A DNA stretch of 64,000 nt from Pseudomonas izuensis (GCF_009861505.1 NZ_WTFT01000003.1:147384-211383); one strand, 5' to 3'. Positions 20,728 through 30,041 are shown, numbered from the stretch's first letter. Notes: generated by a model not told the origin, from the letters alone. Made by a program: numbers and translations.

Positions 20728-20769
20728 GAGCGTTTTTCAATACAAACGCTCAATTCATACGCCCGTTTG
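20728..20769. promoter_or_regulatory. Inverted repeat with PsrA-like half-sites upstream of fadB
   Basis: GAGCGTTT (20728-20735) and AAACGCTC (20744-20751) form a perfect 8-bp dyad with an 8-nt spacer. A CAAAC (20743-20747) and a GTTTG (20765-20769) match PsrA half-sites but are 17 nt apart, wider than the consensus. This is a candidate operator only. Confidence 0.35.
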
Positions 20770-20964
20770 ATTTGGGTACGCCACCTTCACGGAATTTCCG
20801 CCAATTGTCAATCGCCCAAAATGCGGGTTGAAATGCGACTTTGCGGTCATTTCTGTAAGACGAAGGCCTGCAACACGCGGCTGCATGTATAGACATTCAT
20901 AGAATCAATCATTAGAAAAGTCGCCCTAATTCACTGCAGCCTTTGTTTAACAGGCTAAGCTGGC

Positions 20965-21078
20965 GGAACTTCAGGGAAATTTTGAACGCCCACGGCGAAT
21001 GCCGGGCGTTAGATCAGCCCACACAGACTTACCGGCCTGCCTGGCCAACCCCGCCCGATGCTGTTGTCGGGCTTTTTA
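20965..21078 (+). ncRNA. Possible small RNA with intrinsic terminator
   Basis: No gene covers this stretch. It holds a strong composite hairpin AACGCC-CA-CGGC-GAAT-GCCG-GGCGTT (20985-21010) and a second dyad GGCC-TGCCT-GGCC. It ends in a terminator GCCCGA/TCGGGC (21053-21072) followed by T5. A -10-like TAAGCT sits at 20956-20961. There is no ORF with a ribosome binding site. The 5' end is a guess. An unusual leaderless peptide or terminator debris is the alternative. Confidence 0.4.
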
Positions 21079-21095
21079 TTGTCTGCGATAAATCC

Positions 21096-21197
21096 CTGTA
21101 GGAGCGAGCCTGCTCGCGATGGTCGTCAACGATGACGCTTGCAGCCTGACACCCCGCGGTGCTCTCAGGTGCATCGCGAGCAGGCTCGCTCCTACAG
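21096..21197. repeat. REPIN, TAGGAGCGAGC class
   Basis: Arms TGTAGGAGCGAGCCTGCTCG and CGAGCAGGCTCGCTCCTACA are perfect inverted repeats separated by about 60 bases. It lies downstream of the 145-residue membrane-anchored protein gene. Confidence 0.9.
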
Positions 21198-21211
21198 AGG
21201 GAGGCGTATGT

Positions 21212-21649
21212 TCAGGCGAGCGCCTTGAGGGTGGCATCGATGTGCAGCAACACCTCGGCTTCGCCCTTCTCGCCCCAATACAAAGCGATCATTTGCTTGT
21301 CGGCTTCGACCTTGTAGACGTTATCCGGCAATTTTTCGAAATGATTGAGCAGCGCTTGATCGTCACAGACCTCCTGCCACTGGTTCACCCACAGACCCGG
21401 TGTTTTTTGCCAGTAACTCCAGCAGGCAGGCTGGGTGCCGCGTCGTGGCCGGTGGTATTGCGCGCACGGGTTTGGCGGCTCCTGACCGAGCCAGTGCGGC
21501 CATTCCTGAGGTGCCAATTGCATGGCCAACCCGATGCGTCGTGCCTCCATGCGCAGGGCCATGCGGCCACTCTGGTGGCGGGACGGCCGCAACCATGCCA
21601 GCGGACTGAGCACCACCAGCAGGATTGACACCACTATCCAGACCGTCAT
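21212..21649 (-). CDS. Hypothetical membrane-anchored protein
   Basis: 145 residues. An N-terminal hydrophobic helix (TVWIVVSILLVVLSPLAWL) is followed by a basic stretch, then a soluble domain with several tryptophans and cysteines (EWPHWLGQEPPNPC, CWSYWQKTPGLWVNQWQEVC). It probably has one membrane span with the rest in the periplasm or cytoplasm. The ATG is preceded by GGGAG at 7 nt. It is divergent from the universal stress gene. I do not recognise a family; equivalents sit at this place in other pseudomonads. Confidence 0.75.
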   Translation of the reverse strand: MTVWIVVSILLVVLSPLAWLRPSRHQSGRMALRMEARRIGLAMQLAPQEWPHWLGQEPPNPCAQYHRPRRGTQPACWSYWQKTPGLWVNQWQEVCDDQALLNHFEKLPDNVYKVEADKQMIALYWGEKGEAEVLLHIDATLKALA

Positions 21650-21753
21650 ATCAGTACTCCCGATTCTTGATGGGCGTATTCAGTCACTTTGAAACCAATA
21701 CGCTTGAAACCAGCCATACTTACCAATATTGCATTCCTCAGGAGGAGCACCTC

Positions 21754-22194
21754 ATGCCCTACAACCACATTCTGGTCGCTGTAGATCTAACCGAAGAGTG
21801 CGACCCTGTAATCCACCGTGCTCGTGAGCTGTCGGTGAGCAACGGTGCGAAATTGTCCCTGGTGCACATTGTCGAGCCGATGGCCATGGCGTTTGGTGGT
21901 GACGTTCCGATGGACCTGTCACAACTGCAACAACAGCAGTTCGATCAGGCCAAGGAGCGCCTTGACCGGCTGATCATGAAGTATCCGGAACTCTCCAAGG
22001 AATACAGCCACCTGACCTACGGCCAGCCACGCCAGGAAATCCACCACCTGGCCAAGGAGCAAACCTGCGACCTGATTGTGGTGGGCAGCCATGGCCGGCA
22101 CGGCCTGGCACTGCTGCTCGGCTCCACCGCCAACGACGTACTGCACGGCGCGCCTTGCGATGTGCTGGCGGTGCGCCTGCAAAGCAAAAACTGA
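21754..22194 (+). CDS. Universal stress protein (UspA family)
   Basis: 146 residues with the UspA fold: start MPYNHILVAVDLTEE, and the C-terminal nucleotide-binding pattern IVVGSHGRHGLALLLGSTANDVL (G2xG9xGS-type). The chosen ATG has an excellent GGAGGAG 6 nt upstream. Usp proteins of this ATP-binding type help cells survive starvation or anaerobiosis; the exact role here is unknown. It is followed by a REPIN and a bidirectional terminator shared with the convergent ABC-F gene. Confidence 0.9.
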   Translation: MPYNHILVAVDLTEECDPVIHRARELSVSNGAKLSLVHIVEPMAMAFGGDVPMDLSQLQQQQFDQAKERLDRLIMKYPELSKEYSHLTYGQPRQEIHHLAKEQTCDLIVVGSHGRHGLALLLGSTANDVLHGAPCDVLAVRLQSKN

Positions 22195-22203
22195 TAACCG
22201 ATC

Positions 22204-22287
22204 CTGTAGGAGCCGGCTTGCTGGCGAATGTCGCACCTCGGTGTGTCAAGTACACCGCCTTCGCTGGCAAGCCAGCTCCTACAGGTA
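22204..22287. repeat. REPIN, TAGGAGCCGGC class
   Basis: Arms CTGTAGGAGCCGGCTTGCTGGCGA and TCGCTGGCAAGCCAGCTCCTACAG are imperfect inverted repeats. It is placed between the convergent usp and ABC-F genes. Confidence 0.9.
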
Positions 22288-22309
22288 GGAGTCGTGTGGC
22301 ATATGAAAA

Positions 22310-22342
22310 GCCCGGCGTTCATCACTGAACGCCGGGCTTTTT
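22310..22342. terminator. Bidirectional rho-independent terminator
   Basis: A 12-bp stem GCCCGGCGTTCA/TGAACGCCGGGC with a TCAC loop is flanked by AAAA on the left and TTTTT on the right. It serves usp and the ABC-F gene. Confidence 0.93.
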
Positions 22343-22356
22343 CATTGCAAGTTCAA

Positions 22357-24273
22357 TCAGGCATCCAGTTCGGCCCAGCGCTCGACCATCACGTCCAGCT
22401 CAGCCTGCAACTGCGACAGCTGAGCGATCACCGCAGCGGTTTCGGCTGCTGGACGCAGGTAGAAACCAGCATCCGCCATCTGCGCTTCCACCGCAGCAAT
22501 CTGCTGTTCCATGGCTTCGATCTGCCCTGGCAACGCTTCCAGCTCGCGCTGCAACTTGTAGCTGAGCTTCTTCTTCGCCGGCGCTTCTACAGCTGCCGCG
22601 ACTGGCGCTGGCTCAGCCTTCACCACCGCGGAGTTCAGGTCGGCCTTGCCGGACTTGCTTTCGGTCACACCCAACAGGCGCGGCGAACCGCCCTGACGCA
22701 GCCAGTCCTGATAACCGCCGACGTACTCGCGAACCTGACCTTCACCTTCGAACACCAAGGTGCTGGTGACCACGTTATCGAGGAATGCCCGGTCGTGGCT
22801 GACCATCAGCACGGTGCCGTTGAAGGTCAGCAGGACCTCTTCCAGCAGCTCGAGCGTTTCGACGTCGAGGTCGTTGGTCGGTTCGTCGAGAACCAGCAGG
22901 TTCGCCGGCTTGCTGAACAGCTTGGCCAGCAGCAGACGGGCACGCTCACCACCGGACAACGCCTTGACCGGCGTGCGGGCACGCTGCGGGCTGAACAGGA
23001 AGTCGCCGAGGTAGCTCAGCACGTGGCGGCTCTGACCGTCGATATCGATGAAGTCGCGCCCTTCGGCGACGTTGTCGATCACGGTCTTTTCCAGGTCCAA
23101 CTGGTGGCGCAACTGGTCGAAGTAGGCAACGTCGATCTTCGTCCCCTCTTCCACCTTGCCGCTGGTCGGCTGCAAGCCGCTAAGCATCAGTTTCAGCAGC
23201 GTGGTCTTGCCGGTGCCGTTGGCGCCGAGCAGACCAATACGATCGCCGCGCTGCAACACCATGGAGAAATCCTTGATCAGGAACGGCCCGCCCGGGTGAG
23301 CGAAACTCACGTTCTCGAGCACCATCACCTGCTTGCCGGACTTGTCGGCGGTTTCCAGCTGAATGTTGGCCTTGCCGGTGCGCTCGCGACGCTCGCTGCG
23401 TTCGACGCGCAAAGCCTTGAGGGCACGTACGCGGCCTTCGTTACGGGTACGACGGGCCTTGATGCCCTGGCGAATCCACACTTCTTCCTGGGCCAGGCGT
23501 TTGTCGAACAGCGCATTGGCGGTGGCTTCGGCGGCGAGTTCGGCTTCTTTGTGCACGAGGAAACTGGCGTAGTCGCCGTTCCAGTCGATCAGGCCACCAC
23601 GATCCAGTTCGAGAATGCGAGTCGCAAGGTTTTGCAGGAAGGAACGGTCGTGCGTGATAAACAGCACGGCGCCCTGGAAATCCTTCAGCGCTTCTTCCAG
23701 CCAGGCGATTGCACCGATGTCCAGGTGGTTGGTCGGTTCGTCGAGCAGCAGCAGATCCGGTTCCGACACCAGGGCCTGGGCCAACAGGACGCGTCGACGC
23801 CAGCCGCCGGACAATTCGGCGAGGGTCTTGTCGGCCGGCAACTGCAGGCGACTGAGGGTGCTGTCGACCAGGGTCTGCAAACGCCAGCCGTCGCGGGCTT
23901 CGAGGTCGTGCTGGACGTGCATCAGCTTGTCCAGGTCGGCATCGGTGACGATGTTCTGGCTCAGGTGGTGATATTCGGCGAGCAATGCGCCAACACCGTC
24001 CAGGCCTTCGGCAACCACGTCGAACACGGTCCGTTCGTCGGCTACCGGCAATTCTTGCGGCAATTCGCCAATCTTGAGTCCGGGTGCGCGCCAAACGGAG
24101 CCGTCATCGGGCTTCTGGTCGCCCTTGACGAGCTTCATCATGCTGGACTTGCCAGTGCCGTTGCGGCCGATGATGCACACCCGCTCTCCACGGGCGATCT
24201 GCCAGGACACCTTGTCCAACAACGGCATAGCGCCGAAAGCAAGGGACACATCGCTGAATTTGAGCAGGGTCAT
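22357..24273 (-). CDS. ABC-F family ATPase, Uup-like
   Basis: 638 residues with two ABC ATPase domains and no transmembrane segment. Walker A motifs are GRNGTGKSS and GANGTGKTT. Signatures are LSGGWRRRV and LSGGERARL. The domains are joined by the linker containing the arginine-rich segment RRTRNEGRVRALK, and a C-terminal coiled coil follows. This layout is that of Uup-type ABC-F proteins, which act on ribosomes or on DNA-recombination intermediates rather than in transport. The ATG at 24273 has GGAG 6 nt upstream; a start 27 nt further out lacks one. It corresponds to PA3019. Confidence 0.92.
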   Translation of the reverse strand: MTLLKFSDVSLAFGAMPLLDKVSWQIARGERVCIIGRNGTGKSSMMKLVKGDQKPDDGSVWRAPGLKIGELPQELPVADERTVFDVVAEGLDGVGALLAEYHHLSQNIVTDADLDKLMHVQHDLEARDGWRLQTLVDSTLSRLQLPADKTLAELSGGWRRRVLLAQALVSEPDLLLLDEPTNHLDIGAIAWLEEALKDFQGAVLFITHDRSFLQNLATRILELDRGGLIDWNGDYASFLVHKEAELAAEATANALFDKRLAQEEVWIRQGIKARRTRNEGRVRALKALRVERSERRERTGKANIQLETADKSGKQVMVLENVSFAHPGGPFLIKDFSMVLQRGDRIGLLGANGTGKTTLLKLMLSGLQPTSGKVEEGTKIDVAYFDQLRHQLDLEKTVIDNVAEGRDFIDIDGQSRHVLSYLGDFLFSPQRARTPVKALSGGERARLLLAKLFSKPANLLVLDEPTNDLDVETLELLEEVLLTFNGTVLMVSHDRAFLDNVVTSTLVFEGEGQVREYVGGYQDWLRQGGSPRLLGVTESKSGKADLNSAVVKAEPAPVAAAVEAPAKKKLSYKLQRELEALPGQIEAMEQQIAAVEAQMADAGFYLRPAAETAAVIAQLSQLQAELDVMVERWAELDA

Positions 24274-24486
24274 GAGCTTCTCCAAAAACCGGGCGCGCAT
24301 TCTACCTGAATCGAGGCTTCAGAAGGCCGGCAATTTCACTGTCGAAGCACTCTGCACAACAAATGTTGCGAACTGATGCAGACAGGTCCGCAAAGCTTTC
24401 GCCCGTTGCTGGCAAAAGGCTAAGCTACGGAGAATTCAGTGTGGGCATCGCCAGCACTTGTCATGGTTTTTCTGTCCGGACGTCTC

Positions 24487-26415
24487 ATGCGCAGTCGCCT
24501 TCTCAAGCTTTTGTCCTGTTTTTTACTCTCTGCCGCTGCCGTTCAATCCGCCCACGCGGTGGACCTGTCCACCCAACGCCAATATTACGACGAGGCCAAG
24601 CGCGCCCTGGCCAAGGGCGATACCGGACCTTACTTCCGTTACAGCCAGGCCCTGGCCGATTATCCGCTGGAGCCGTACCTGGCGTATGACGAACTGACCG
24701 CGCGACTGAAAACCGCGAGCAATGCCGAAATCGAAAAATTCCTCGCCGAACACGGCGACCTGCCCCAGGCCAACTGGATGAAACTGCGCTGGTTGCGCTG
24801 GCTGGCCGAACGCGGCGACTGGGCGACTTTCGTCAAATATTACGACCCAAAAATGAACTTCACTGAACTGGACTGCCTGAACGCGCAGTATCAGCTCAGT
24901 CATAATCTCAAGGCCGAAGGTAATGCCAACACCAACAAGCTCTGGCTGACCGGCAAATCCCAACCCGAGGCCTGCGACGCGCTGTTCGGCATGTGGGCCG
25001 CCGAGGGCCAGTTGACCGAGCAGAAACGCTGGGAGCGCGCCAAACTCGCCGCCCAGGCGCGCAACTACCCGCTGGCCAACGCCCTGGTCAACAGCCTGAC
25101 CACCCTCGCCCCCCGGGGTCGCCTGTTGATCGATGTGGCGCAAAAACCCGAGCTGCTCAACCAGCCGTCGCGCTTCACGCCAGCAGACGAGCCGATGTCG
25201 GATATCGTCAGCCTTGGCCTGCGCCGCCTCGCCCGCCAGGATCCGGACAAGGCCATGGAGCTGCTCGACGGTTATGCCAGCAGCATGCACTTTTCCCGCG
25301 ACGAAAAAGTGGCGATCGCCCGGGAAATAGGCCTGACCCTCGCGCGCCGTTTCGACGGCCGCGCGCTGGATGTGATGACCAAGTACGACCCGGAGTTGCG
25401 CGACAACACCGTGTCCGAATGGCGCCTGCGCCTGCTGCTGCGCCTGGCCCGCTGGGACGATGCCTATCAATTGACTCGTCGCCTGCCCCAGGACCTGGCC
25501 ACCACCAACCGCTGGCGCTACTGGCAAGCCCGCAGCCTGGAACTGGCGCAACCGCAGAACCCGGAAGCCCAAACCCTTTATAAGAGCCTTGCCCGCGAGC
25601 GTGACTTCTATGGTTTTCTCGCCGCCGACCGTTCACAGTCGCCCTATTCGCTGCTGAACAAGCCGTTGGTGCTGAGTCAGGCGACCATCAATAAGGTACG
25701 CAACACCCCCGGCGTACGCCGCGCCCTGGAGTTCCACGCCCGTGGCCAGATCGTCGACGGTCGCCGCGAGTGGTATCACGTCAGCCGGCACTTCAGCCGC
25801 GACGAAATGGTCGCCCAGGCCAAACTGGCCTACGACCTGAAATGGTATTTCCCGGCGATCCGCACCATCAGCCAGGCGCAGTACTGGGACGATCTGGACA
25901 TCCGCTTCCCGATGGCGCACCGCGAAACCCTGGTCCGTGAAGCCAAGGTCCGTGGCCTGCACTCAAGCTGGGTGTTCGCCATCACCCGCCAGGAAAGCGC
26001 CTTCATGGACGACGCCCGCTCCGGTGTCGGCGCGTCAGGCTTGATGCAACTGATGCCCGGAACTGCCAAGGAAACCGCGCGCAAGTTCAGTATTCCGTAT
26101 GCCTCGCCACAGCAGTTGTTCGATCCGGACAAAAACATTCAGCTCGGTGCCGCTTACCTGAGTCAGGTCCACAGCCAGTTCAACGGCAACCGCGTCCTCG
26201 CTTCCGCCGCCTACAACGCCGGCCCCGGCCGCGTCCGCCAGTGGCTGCGCGGCGCGGATCACCTGAGTTTCGATGTATGGGTGGAAAGCATCCCGTTCGA
26301 CGAAACCCGCCAGTATGTGCAAAACGTGCTGTCGTATTCGGTGATCTACGGCCAGAAGCTCAACTCGCCGCAACCGCTGGTGGATTGGCATGAGCGGTAT
26401 TTCGACGATCAATAA
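24487..26415 (+). CDS. slt: Soluble lytic murein transglycosylase Slt
   Basis: 642-residue periplasmic enzyme that cleaves peptidoglycan to 1,6-anhydro-muropeptides, later processed by NagZ. The signal peptide is MRSRLLKLLSCFLLSAAA, with cleavage near AHA. A long alpha-superhelical U domain follows. The C-terminal SLT domain has catalytic Glu in ITRQESAFMDDARSGVGASG, then LMQLMPGTAKETA and AYNAGPGRV. A GTG at 24439 with GGAG upstream would add 16 residues before the signal peptide. I prefer the ATG at 24487 because it gives a normal signal sequence, but the GTG has the better ribosome binding site. Confidence 0.94.
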   Translation: MRSRLLKLLSCFLLSAAAVQSAHAVDLSTQRQYYDEAKRALAKGDTGPYFRYSQALADYPLEPYLAYDELTARLKTASNAEIEKFLAEHGDLPQANWMKLRWLRWLAERGDWATFVKYYDPKMNFTELDCLNAQYQLSHNLKAEGNANTNKLWLTGKSQPEACDALFGMWAAEGQLTEQKRWERAKLAAQARNYPLANALVNSLTTLAPRGRLLIDVAQKPELLNQPSRFTPADEPMSDIVSLGLRRLARQDPDKAMELLDGYASSMHFSRDEKVAIAREIGLTLARRFDGRALDVMTKYDPELRDNTVSEWRLRLLLRLARWDDAYQLTRRLPQDLATTNRWRYWQARSLELAQPQNPEAQTLYKSLARERDFYGFLAADRSQSPYSLLNKPLVLSQATINKVRNTPGVRRALEFHARGQIVDGRREWYHVSRHFSRDEMVAQAKLAYDLKWYFPAIRTISQAQYWDDLDIRFPMAHRETLVREAKVRGLHSSWVFAITRQESAFMDDARSGVGASGLMQLMPGTAKETARKFSIPYASPQQLFDPDKNIQLGAAYLSQVHSQFNGNRVLASAAYNAGPGRVRQWLRGADHLSFDVWVESIPFDETRQYVQNVLSYSVIYGQKLNSPQPLVDWHERYFDDQ

Positions 26416-26422
26416 CCCGATC

Positions 26423-26509
26423 CTGTAGGAGCCGGCTTGCCGGCGAAGGCGTAGGCATTGGCGATGCAAGTCGCGAGGCCTCCTTCGCTGGCAAGCCAGC
26501 TCCTACAGC
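26423..26509. repeat. REPIN, TAGGAGCCGGC class
   Basis: Arms TGTAGGAGCCGGCTTGCCGGCGAAGG and CCTTCGCTGGCAAGCCAGCTCCTACA fill the whole gap between the convergent slt and ABC exporter genes. The right arm ends a few bases inside the ABC exporter frame. Confidence 0.88.
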
Positions 26510-28284
26510 TCGGTGACAGCTGCGCCATCACTGAACTGCAACGCCGCCAACCGCGCATACAACGCATTGCTGGCGATGAGCTCGTGATGCGTGCCCACCG
26601 CCACCAACCTCCCTTGATCCATCACCGCGATGCGGTCGGCGTTTTTGACCGTTGCCAGACGATGGGCGATGACCAGGGTGGTGCGATTTTTCATCAGGCT
26701 CGGCAGGGCTTGCTGGATCAGGTGTTCGCTTTGGGCATCGAGGGCGCTGGTGGCTTCGTCAAGCAGCAGGATGGGGGCGTCCACCAGCAGCGCCCGGGCG
26801 ATGGCCAGCCGTTGGCGCTGGCCGCCGGACAAGCCCAGGCCACCGTCACCCAAGTGGGTCTGGTAACCGTTGGGCATGGCTTGGATAAAGTCGTGGGCGT
26901 AGGCGATTTTTGCCGCTTCCTGGACGTCGGCCAGTGCCGCAGCAGGGTTGCCATAACGGATGTTGTCTTCGATGCTGCCGAAAAACAGCGCCGGGGTTTG
27001 CGAGACCAGGGCAAAACAGCGACGCAAATCCAATGGATCGAGCGAGGTCAGTGGCACGCCATCCAGCAAAATGCGCCCTTCCATCGGATCATAAAAGCGC
27101 AGCAACAGGTCATACACCGTCGATTTGCCGGCACCCGACGGCCCGACCAGGGCCAGGGTTTCACCGGCCCTGACCGTCAGGCTCAAGCCATCGACAGCGT
27201 AGCTTTCGGGACGTGACGGGTAGGAAAAACGCACGCCCTGCAACTGCAGGTCGCCCCTCACTCGCGCGGGCAAGGTCACCGGATCGGTGGTCGGTGGCAG
27301 GATGATGTTTTCCGAACGCAGCAGTTCCGCGATCCGTTCCGCTGCGCCTGCCGCGCGCTGAAGTTCGCCGATCACCTCGCTCAAGGTGCCGAACGCGCTA
27401 CCCACGATCAGGCTATAGAAGACAAACGCCGCCAGTTCACCCGCGGAAATGCGTCCGGCAATCACATCCATGCCGCCGACCCAGAGCATGACACCCACGG
27501 CGCCCAGCACCAGAATGATCACCAGGGTAATCAGCCAGGCCCGCTGGAAAATGCGTTTGCGCGCGGTATCGAACGCCTCCTCCACCGTCACGGCAAATTT
27601 GCGCTCATCCTGAACTTGGTGGTTGTAGGCCTGAACCGTCTTGATCTGGCCAAGGGTTTCGGAGACATAACTGCCGATGTCGGCAATCCGGTCCTGACTC
27701 AGGCGCGACAGGTTGCGAACGCGGCGGCCGAAGATCAGGATCGGCGCGATCACCAACGGCAAGGCGACCACCACGATACTGGTGAGTTTGGGGTTGGTGA
27801 TAAACAGCAGGACGATTCCGCCGATCACCATCAGCAAGTTGCGCAAAAACAGCGACAGTGAAGAGCCAATCACCGATTGCAGCAGCGTGGTATCGGCGGT
27901 CAGGCGTGACTGGATCTCCGAGCTGCGATTGTTTTCATAGAAACCCGGATGCAGGTAAATCAGATGATTGAACACCTGGCGACGGATGTCGGCGACGCAA
28001 CGCTCGCCGATCCACGACACCAGGTAAAACCGCGCAAAAGTGCCAACTGCCAGCCCCATCACCAGCAGCATGAACAAGCCGATGGACTGGTTGAGCAGGT
28101 GTGGGGACTGGGTCATGAAACCCTGATCCACCAACAGGCGGATGCCCTGTCCCATGGACAGGGTGATGCCCGCCGTGACGATCAACGCGAGCAAGGCACC
28201 GAAAGCCTGCCAGCGATACGGCACGATGAAACGGCTGGCCAGGCGAATCGCACGGCGGTGTCGAACAGAGAGCATTGGCATCAT
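26503..28284 (-). CDS. ABC exporter, fused permease-ATPase (MsbA/LmrA type)
   Basis: 593 residues. Six transmembrane helices in the N-terminal half are followed by one ABC ATPase: Walker A GPSGAGKST near residue 385, signature LSGGQRQRLAIARALL, and Walker B LLLDEATSAL. It would work as a homodimer exporting a lipid or drug across the inner membrane; the substrate cannot be read. The last bases overlap a REPIN, so the REP arm encodes the extreme C-terminus (DGAAVTEL). Several ATG codons lie at the start (28284, 28281, 28275) and none has a clear Shine-Dalgarno. Confidence 0.88.
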   Translation of the reverse strand: MMPMLSVRHRRAIRLASRFIVPYRWQAFGALLALIVTAGITLSMGQGIRLLVDQGFMTQSPHLLNQSIGLFMLLVMGLAVGTFARFYLVSWIGERCVADIRRQVFNHLIYLHPGFYENNRSSEIQSRLTADTTLLQSVIGSSLSLFLRNLLMVIGGIVLLFITNPKLTSIVVVALPLVIAPILIFGRRVRNLSRLSQDRIADIGSYVSETLGQIKTVQAYNHQVQDERKFAVTVEEAFDTARKRIFQRAWLITLVIILVLGAVGVMLWVGGMDVIAGRISAGELAAFVFYSLIVGSAFGTLSEVIGELQRAAGAAERIAELLRSENIILPPTTDPVTLPARVRGDLQLQGVRFSYPSRPESYAVDGLSLTVRAGETLALVGPSGAGKSTVYDLLLRFYDPMEGRILLDGVPLTSLDPLDLRRCFALVSQTPALFFGSIEDNIRYGNPAAALADVQEAAKIAYAHDFIQAMPNGYQTHLGDGGLGLSGGQRQRLAIARALLVDAPILLLDEATSALDAQSEHLIQQALPSLMKNRTTLVIAHRLATVKNADRIAVMDQGRLVAVGTHHELIASNALYARLAALQFSDGAAVTEL

Positions 28285-28535
28285 CCACAACGGAGCAATT
28301 GACAGGTTAACCCTACACCGCTCAATGGGGTGGAACTTGGTAAATCACAATGAGTCAGGTTAATTATGACCGCGAACACTAGGTCATAGACGCTATTGGT
28401 CTAAAGTCCGGGTGGCAACGTCATGGTATTTCTGGTGGACTGGTGTTGCCGCCATGAAACGATCGCAGGGAATTGTCATAACCCGGTCACCAGGCGGTTC
28501 TACAGTAAGCACACAACCTGATGAGGAGACAGGCC

Positions 28536-28715
28536 ATGTCCTTGCAAAACAGCAGCGATGTCACCGTTCCAGTGATCCGCCCGAAAGGAGATCAGTCTCT
28601 GGGTTGCTCGATTGTTGACGAAAAGGGCCGCGAAATACCGATCACTGAAGACATGATCCAGAAAGCGTGCCACGACCTGGAAAAGCGATTGGTCAAGCCT
28701 GCCGAACAAAAGTGA
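28536..28715 (+). CDS. Small conserved hypothetical protein (59 aa)
   Basis: 59 residues starting MSLQNSSDVTVPVIRPKGDQ and ending KRLVKPAEQK, preceded by GAGGAG. It is hydrophilic, with no membrane segment and a C-terminal amphipathic helix (TEDMIQKACHDLEKRLV). It is followed at once by a good terminator, so it is a single-gene unit. I do not recognise a family. Confidence 0.7.
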   Translation: MSLQNSSDVTVPVIRPKGDQSLGCSIVDEKGREIPITEDMIQKACHDLEKRLVKPAEQK

Positions 28716-28734
28716 TATAGCCACCGTCTTCTTG

Positions 28735-28762
28735 ACCCGGCCCTTGTAGGCCGGGTTTTTTA
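28735..28762 (+). terminator. Rho-independent terminator of the 59-aa gene
   Basis: A stem ACCCGGCC (28735-28742) / GGCCGGGT (28749-28756) with loop CTTGTA is followed by a T run. Confidence 0.9.
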
Positions 28763-28787
28763 TGTCTGATTATCGGAGGGTGCGATG

Positions 28788-28886
28788 CACCCATCGCGGG
28801 CAAGCCCGCTCCCACAAGGATTAGTATTGTTCACAGATTTTGTGGACACCAAATACCCTGTGGGAGCGGGCTTGCCCGCGATTGGG
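28788..28886. repeat. REPIN, GTGGGAGCGGGC class
   Basis: Arms CGCGGGCAAGCCCGCTCCCAC and GTGGGAGCGGGCTTGCCCGCG are perfect inverted repeats. It separates the 59-aa gene from the convergent pdxB. Confidence 0.9.
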
Positions 28887-28898
28887 CCAATGCGGTTT

Positions 28899-30041
28899 TC
28901 AGACAGCCGTCGCCCCCAACGCCGCCACAATCTTCTGCAATGCTGGCGAATCCCCATCGATCCGCACCTGCAACCCATCGATCTCACGCCGCGACGGGTA
29001 GTTCTTGCGCAATTCATCGAACGCCGCCCGCTGCTCACTCACGTTGCCTACCAGGCTGCGACGGAAGTCCGCATCGTCACGGCGCGGGTCGTACACGCCA
29101 CGGCACAACATCGCCAGCGCCCAGGCCGGATCACTCTCGGCACTCAATGTCACTTGCGACAACCAGGCTGCCGGCAGCAGATCATTCAAACGGACCCGGG
29201 CCGGCTGCCCGAGGAAATCGCAATAGGCCTGATAGATCTGCGCCGTGCCGCGCTGCTTGCCATCCAGGCTGTATCCGGCAATGTGCGGCGTCGCCAGCAC
29301 GCAGAGTTCGGCCAGCGCCACATCGACTTCCGGCTCGCCTTCCCAGACGTCCAGCACCGCTTGCAGGTCTTCACGCTCCAACAACACATTGCGCAGGGCG
29401 GCGTTATTGATCACCGGACCGCGGCTGGCGTTGATCAGCCAGGTACCGGTCTTGAGTTTCTTCAGGCGCTTTTCATCGAACAGATGCCAGGTCGGCTGAG
29501 CGCCACGCTTGTTCAAAGGCGTGTGCAGGCTGATCACGTCGCACTGCTCGATGATCTCCTCCAGGCTGACGTAATCTCCACCCTCGAAAGCATGCCGTGG
29601 CGGGTCGCAGACCAATACCTTCCAGCCCAGGCCCTGCAGGACCTTGACCAGCCGCCCGCCCACCTCGCCGGCACCGACCACGCCGTAAGTACGTTGCGTC
29701 AGGTCGACACCTTCGATTTCAGCCAGGGTCAGCAGGCTGCCGAGCACATAGTCGACCACACCCCGGGCATTGCATCCCGGCGCACTGGACCAGGTGATAC
29801 CGGCCTGCTGAAAGTAATCCAGGTCCAGGTGATCGGTGCCGATGGTACAGGTGCCGACAAATCGCACTTTGCTACCTTCGAGCAGGGCGCGGTTGACGTT
29901 GGTCACCGAACGCACCAACAGCACATCGGCCTGTTCGACCATGGTTCGGTCGATGGAACGTCCCGGCACCCGGCGGATTTCGCCGAAACCTTCGAAGAAG
30001 GCATCGAGCAGGGGGATATTTTCGTCGGCAACAATCAGCAT
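28899..30041 (-). CDS. pdxB: Erythronate-4-phosphate dehydrogenase PdxB
   Basis: Second step of DXP-dependent pyridoxal 5'-phosphate synthesis: oxidation of 4-phosphoerythronate. 380 residues, the family length. Substrate-domain signature [19 protein letters not shown]-binding [17 protein letters not shown] (about 120-136), and C-terminal PdxB dimerisation domain. The ATG at 30041 ([16 protein letters not shown]) has AAAGGAG 6 nt upstream. A long upstream extension of the frame (65 codons) runs through a REPIN and is not coding. Confidence 0.96.
   Translation of the reverse strand: MLIVADENIPLLDAFFEGFGEIRRVPGRSIDRTMVEQADVLLVRSVTNVNRALLEGSKVRFVGTCTIGTDHLDLDYFQQAGITWSSAPGCNARGVVDYVLGSLLTLAEIEGVDLTQRTYGVVGAGEVGGRLVKVLQGLGWKVLVCDPPRHAFEGGDYVSLEEIIEQCDVISLHTPLNKRGAQPTWHLFDEKRLKKLKTGTWLINASRGPVINNAALRNVLLEREDLQAVLDVWEGEPEVDVALAELCVLATPHIAGYSLDGKQRGTAQIYQAYCDFLGQPARVRLNDLLPAAWLSQVTLSAESDPAWALAMLCRGVYDPRRDDADFRRSLVGNVSEQRAAFDELRKNYPSRREIDGLQVRIDGDSPALQKIVAALGATAV

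Larger units (their letters stand above)
20595..21211. other. Long intergenic region upstream of fadB
   Basis: 617 bases. Nearest fadB it contains the inverted repeat at 20728-20751. Next comes an AT-rich stretch (about 20880-20950), then the possible sRNA with its terminator, and finally a REPIN at 21096-21197. No protein-coding gene is apparent. Confidence 0.6.

Noticed and set aside
21660-21753. ANR/FNR box upstream of the universal stress gene
   Set aside because: A TTGAT half-site is present, but the partner ATCAA at the right spacing is missing.
20953-24426. Shared GGCTAAGCT at 20953-20961 and 24418-24426 as a common regulatory element
   Set aside because: Nine bases shared between two promoters fit a recurring -10-like element; there is no further alignment on either side to support a specific regulon.
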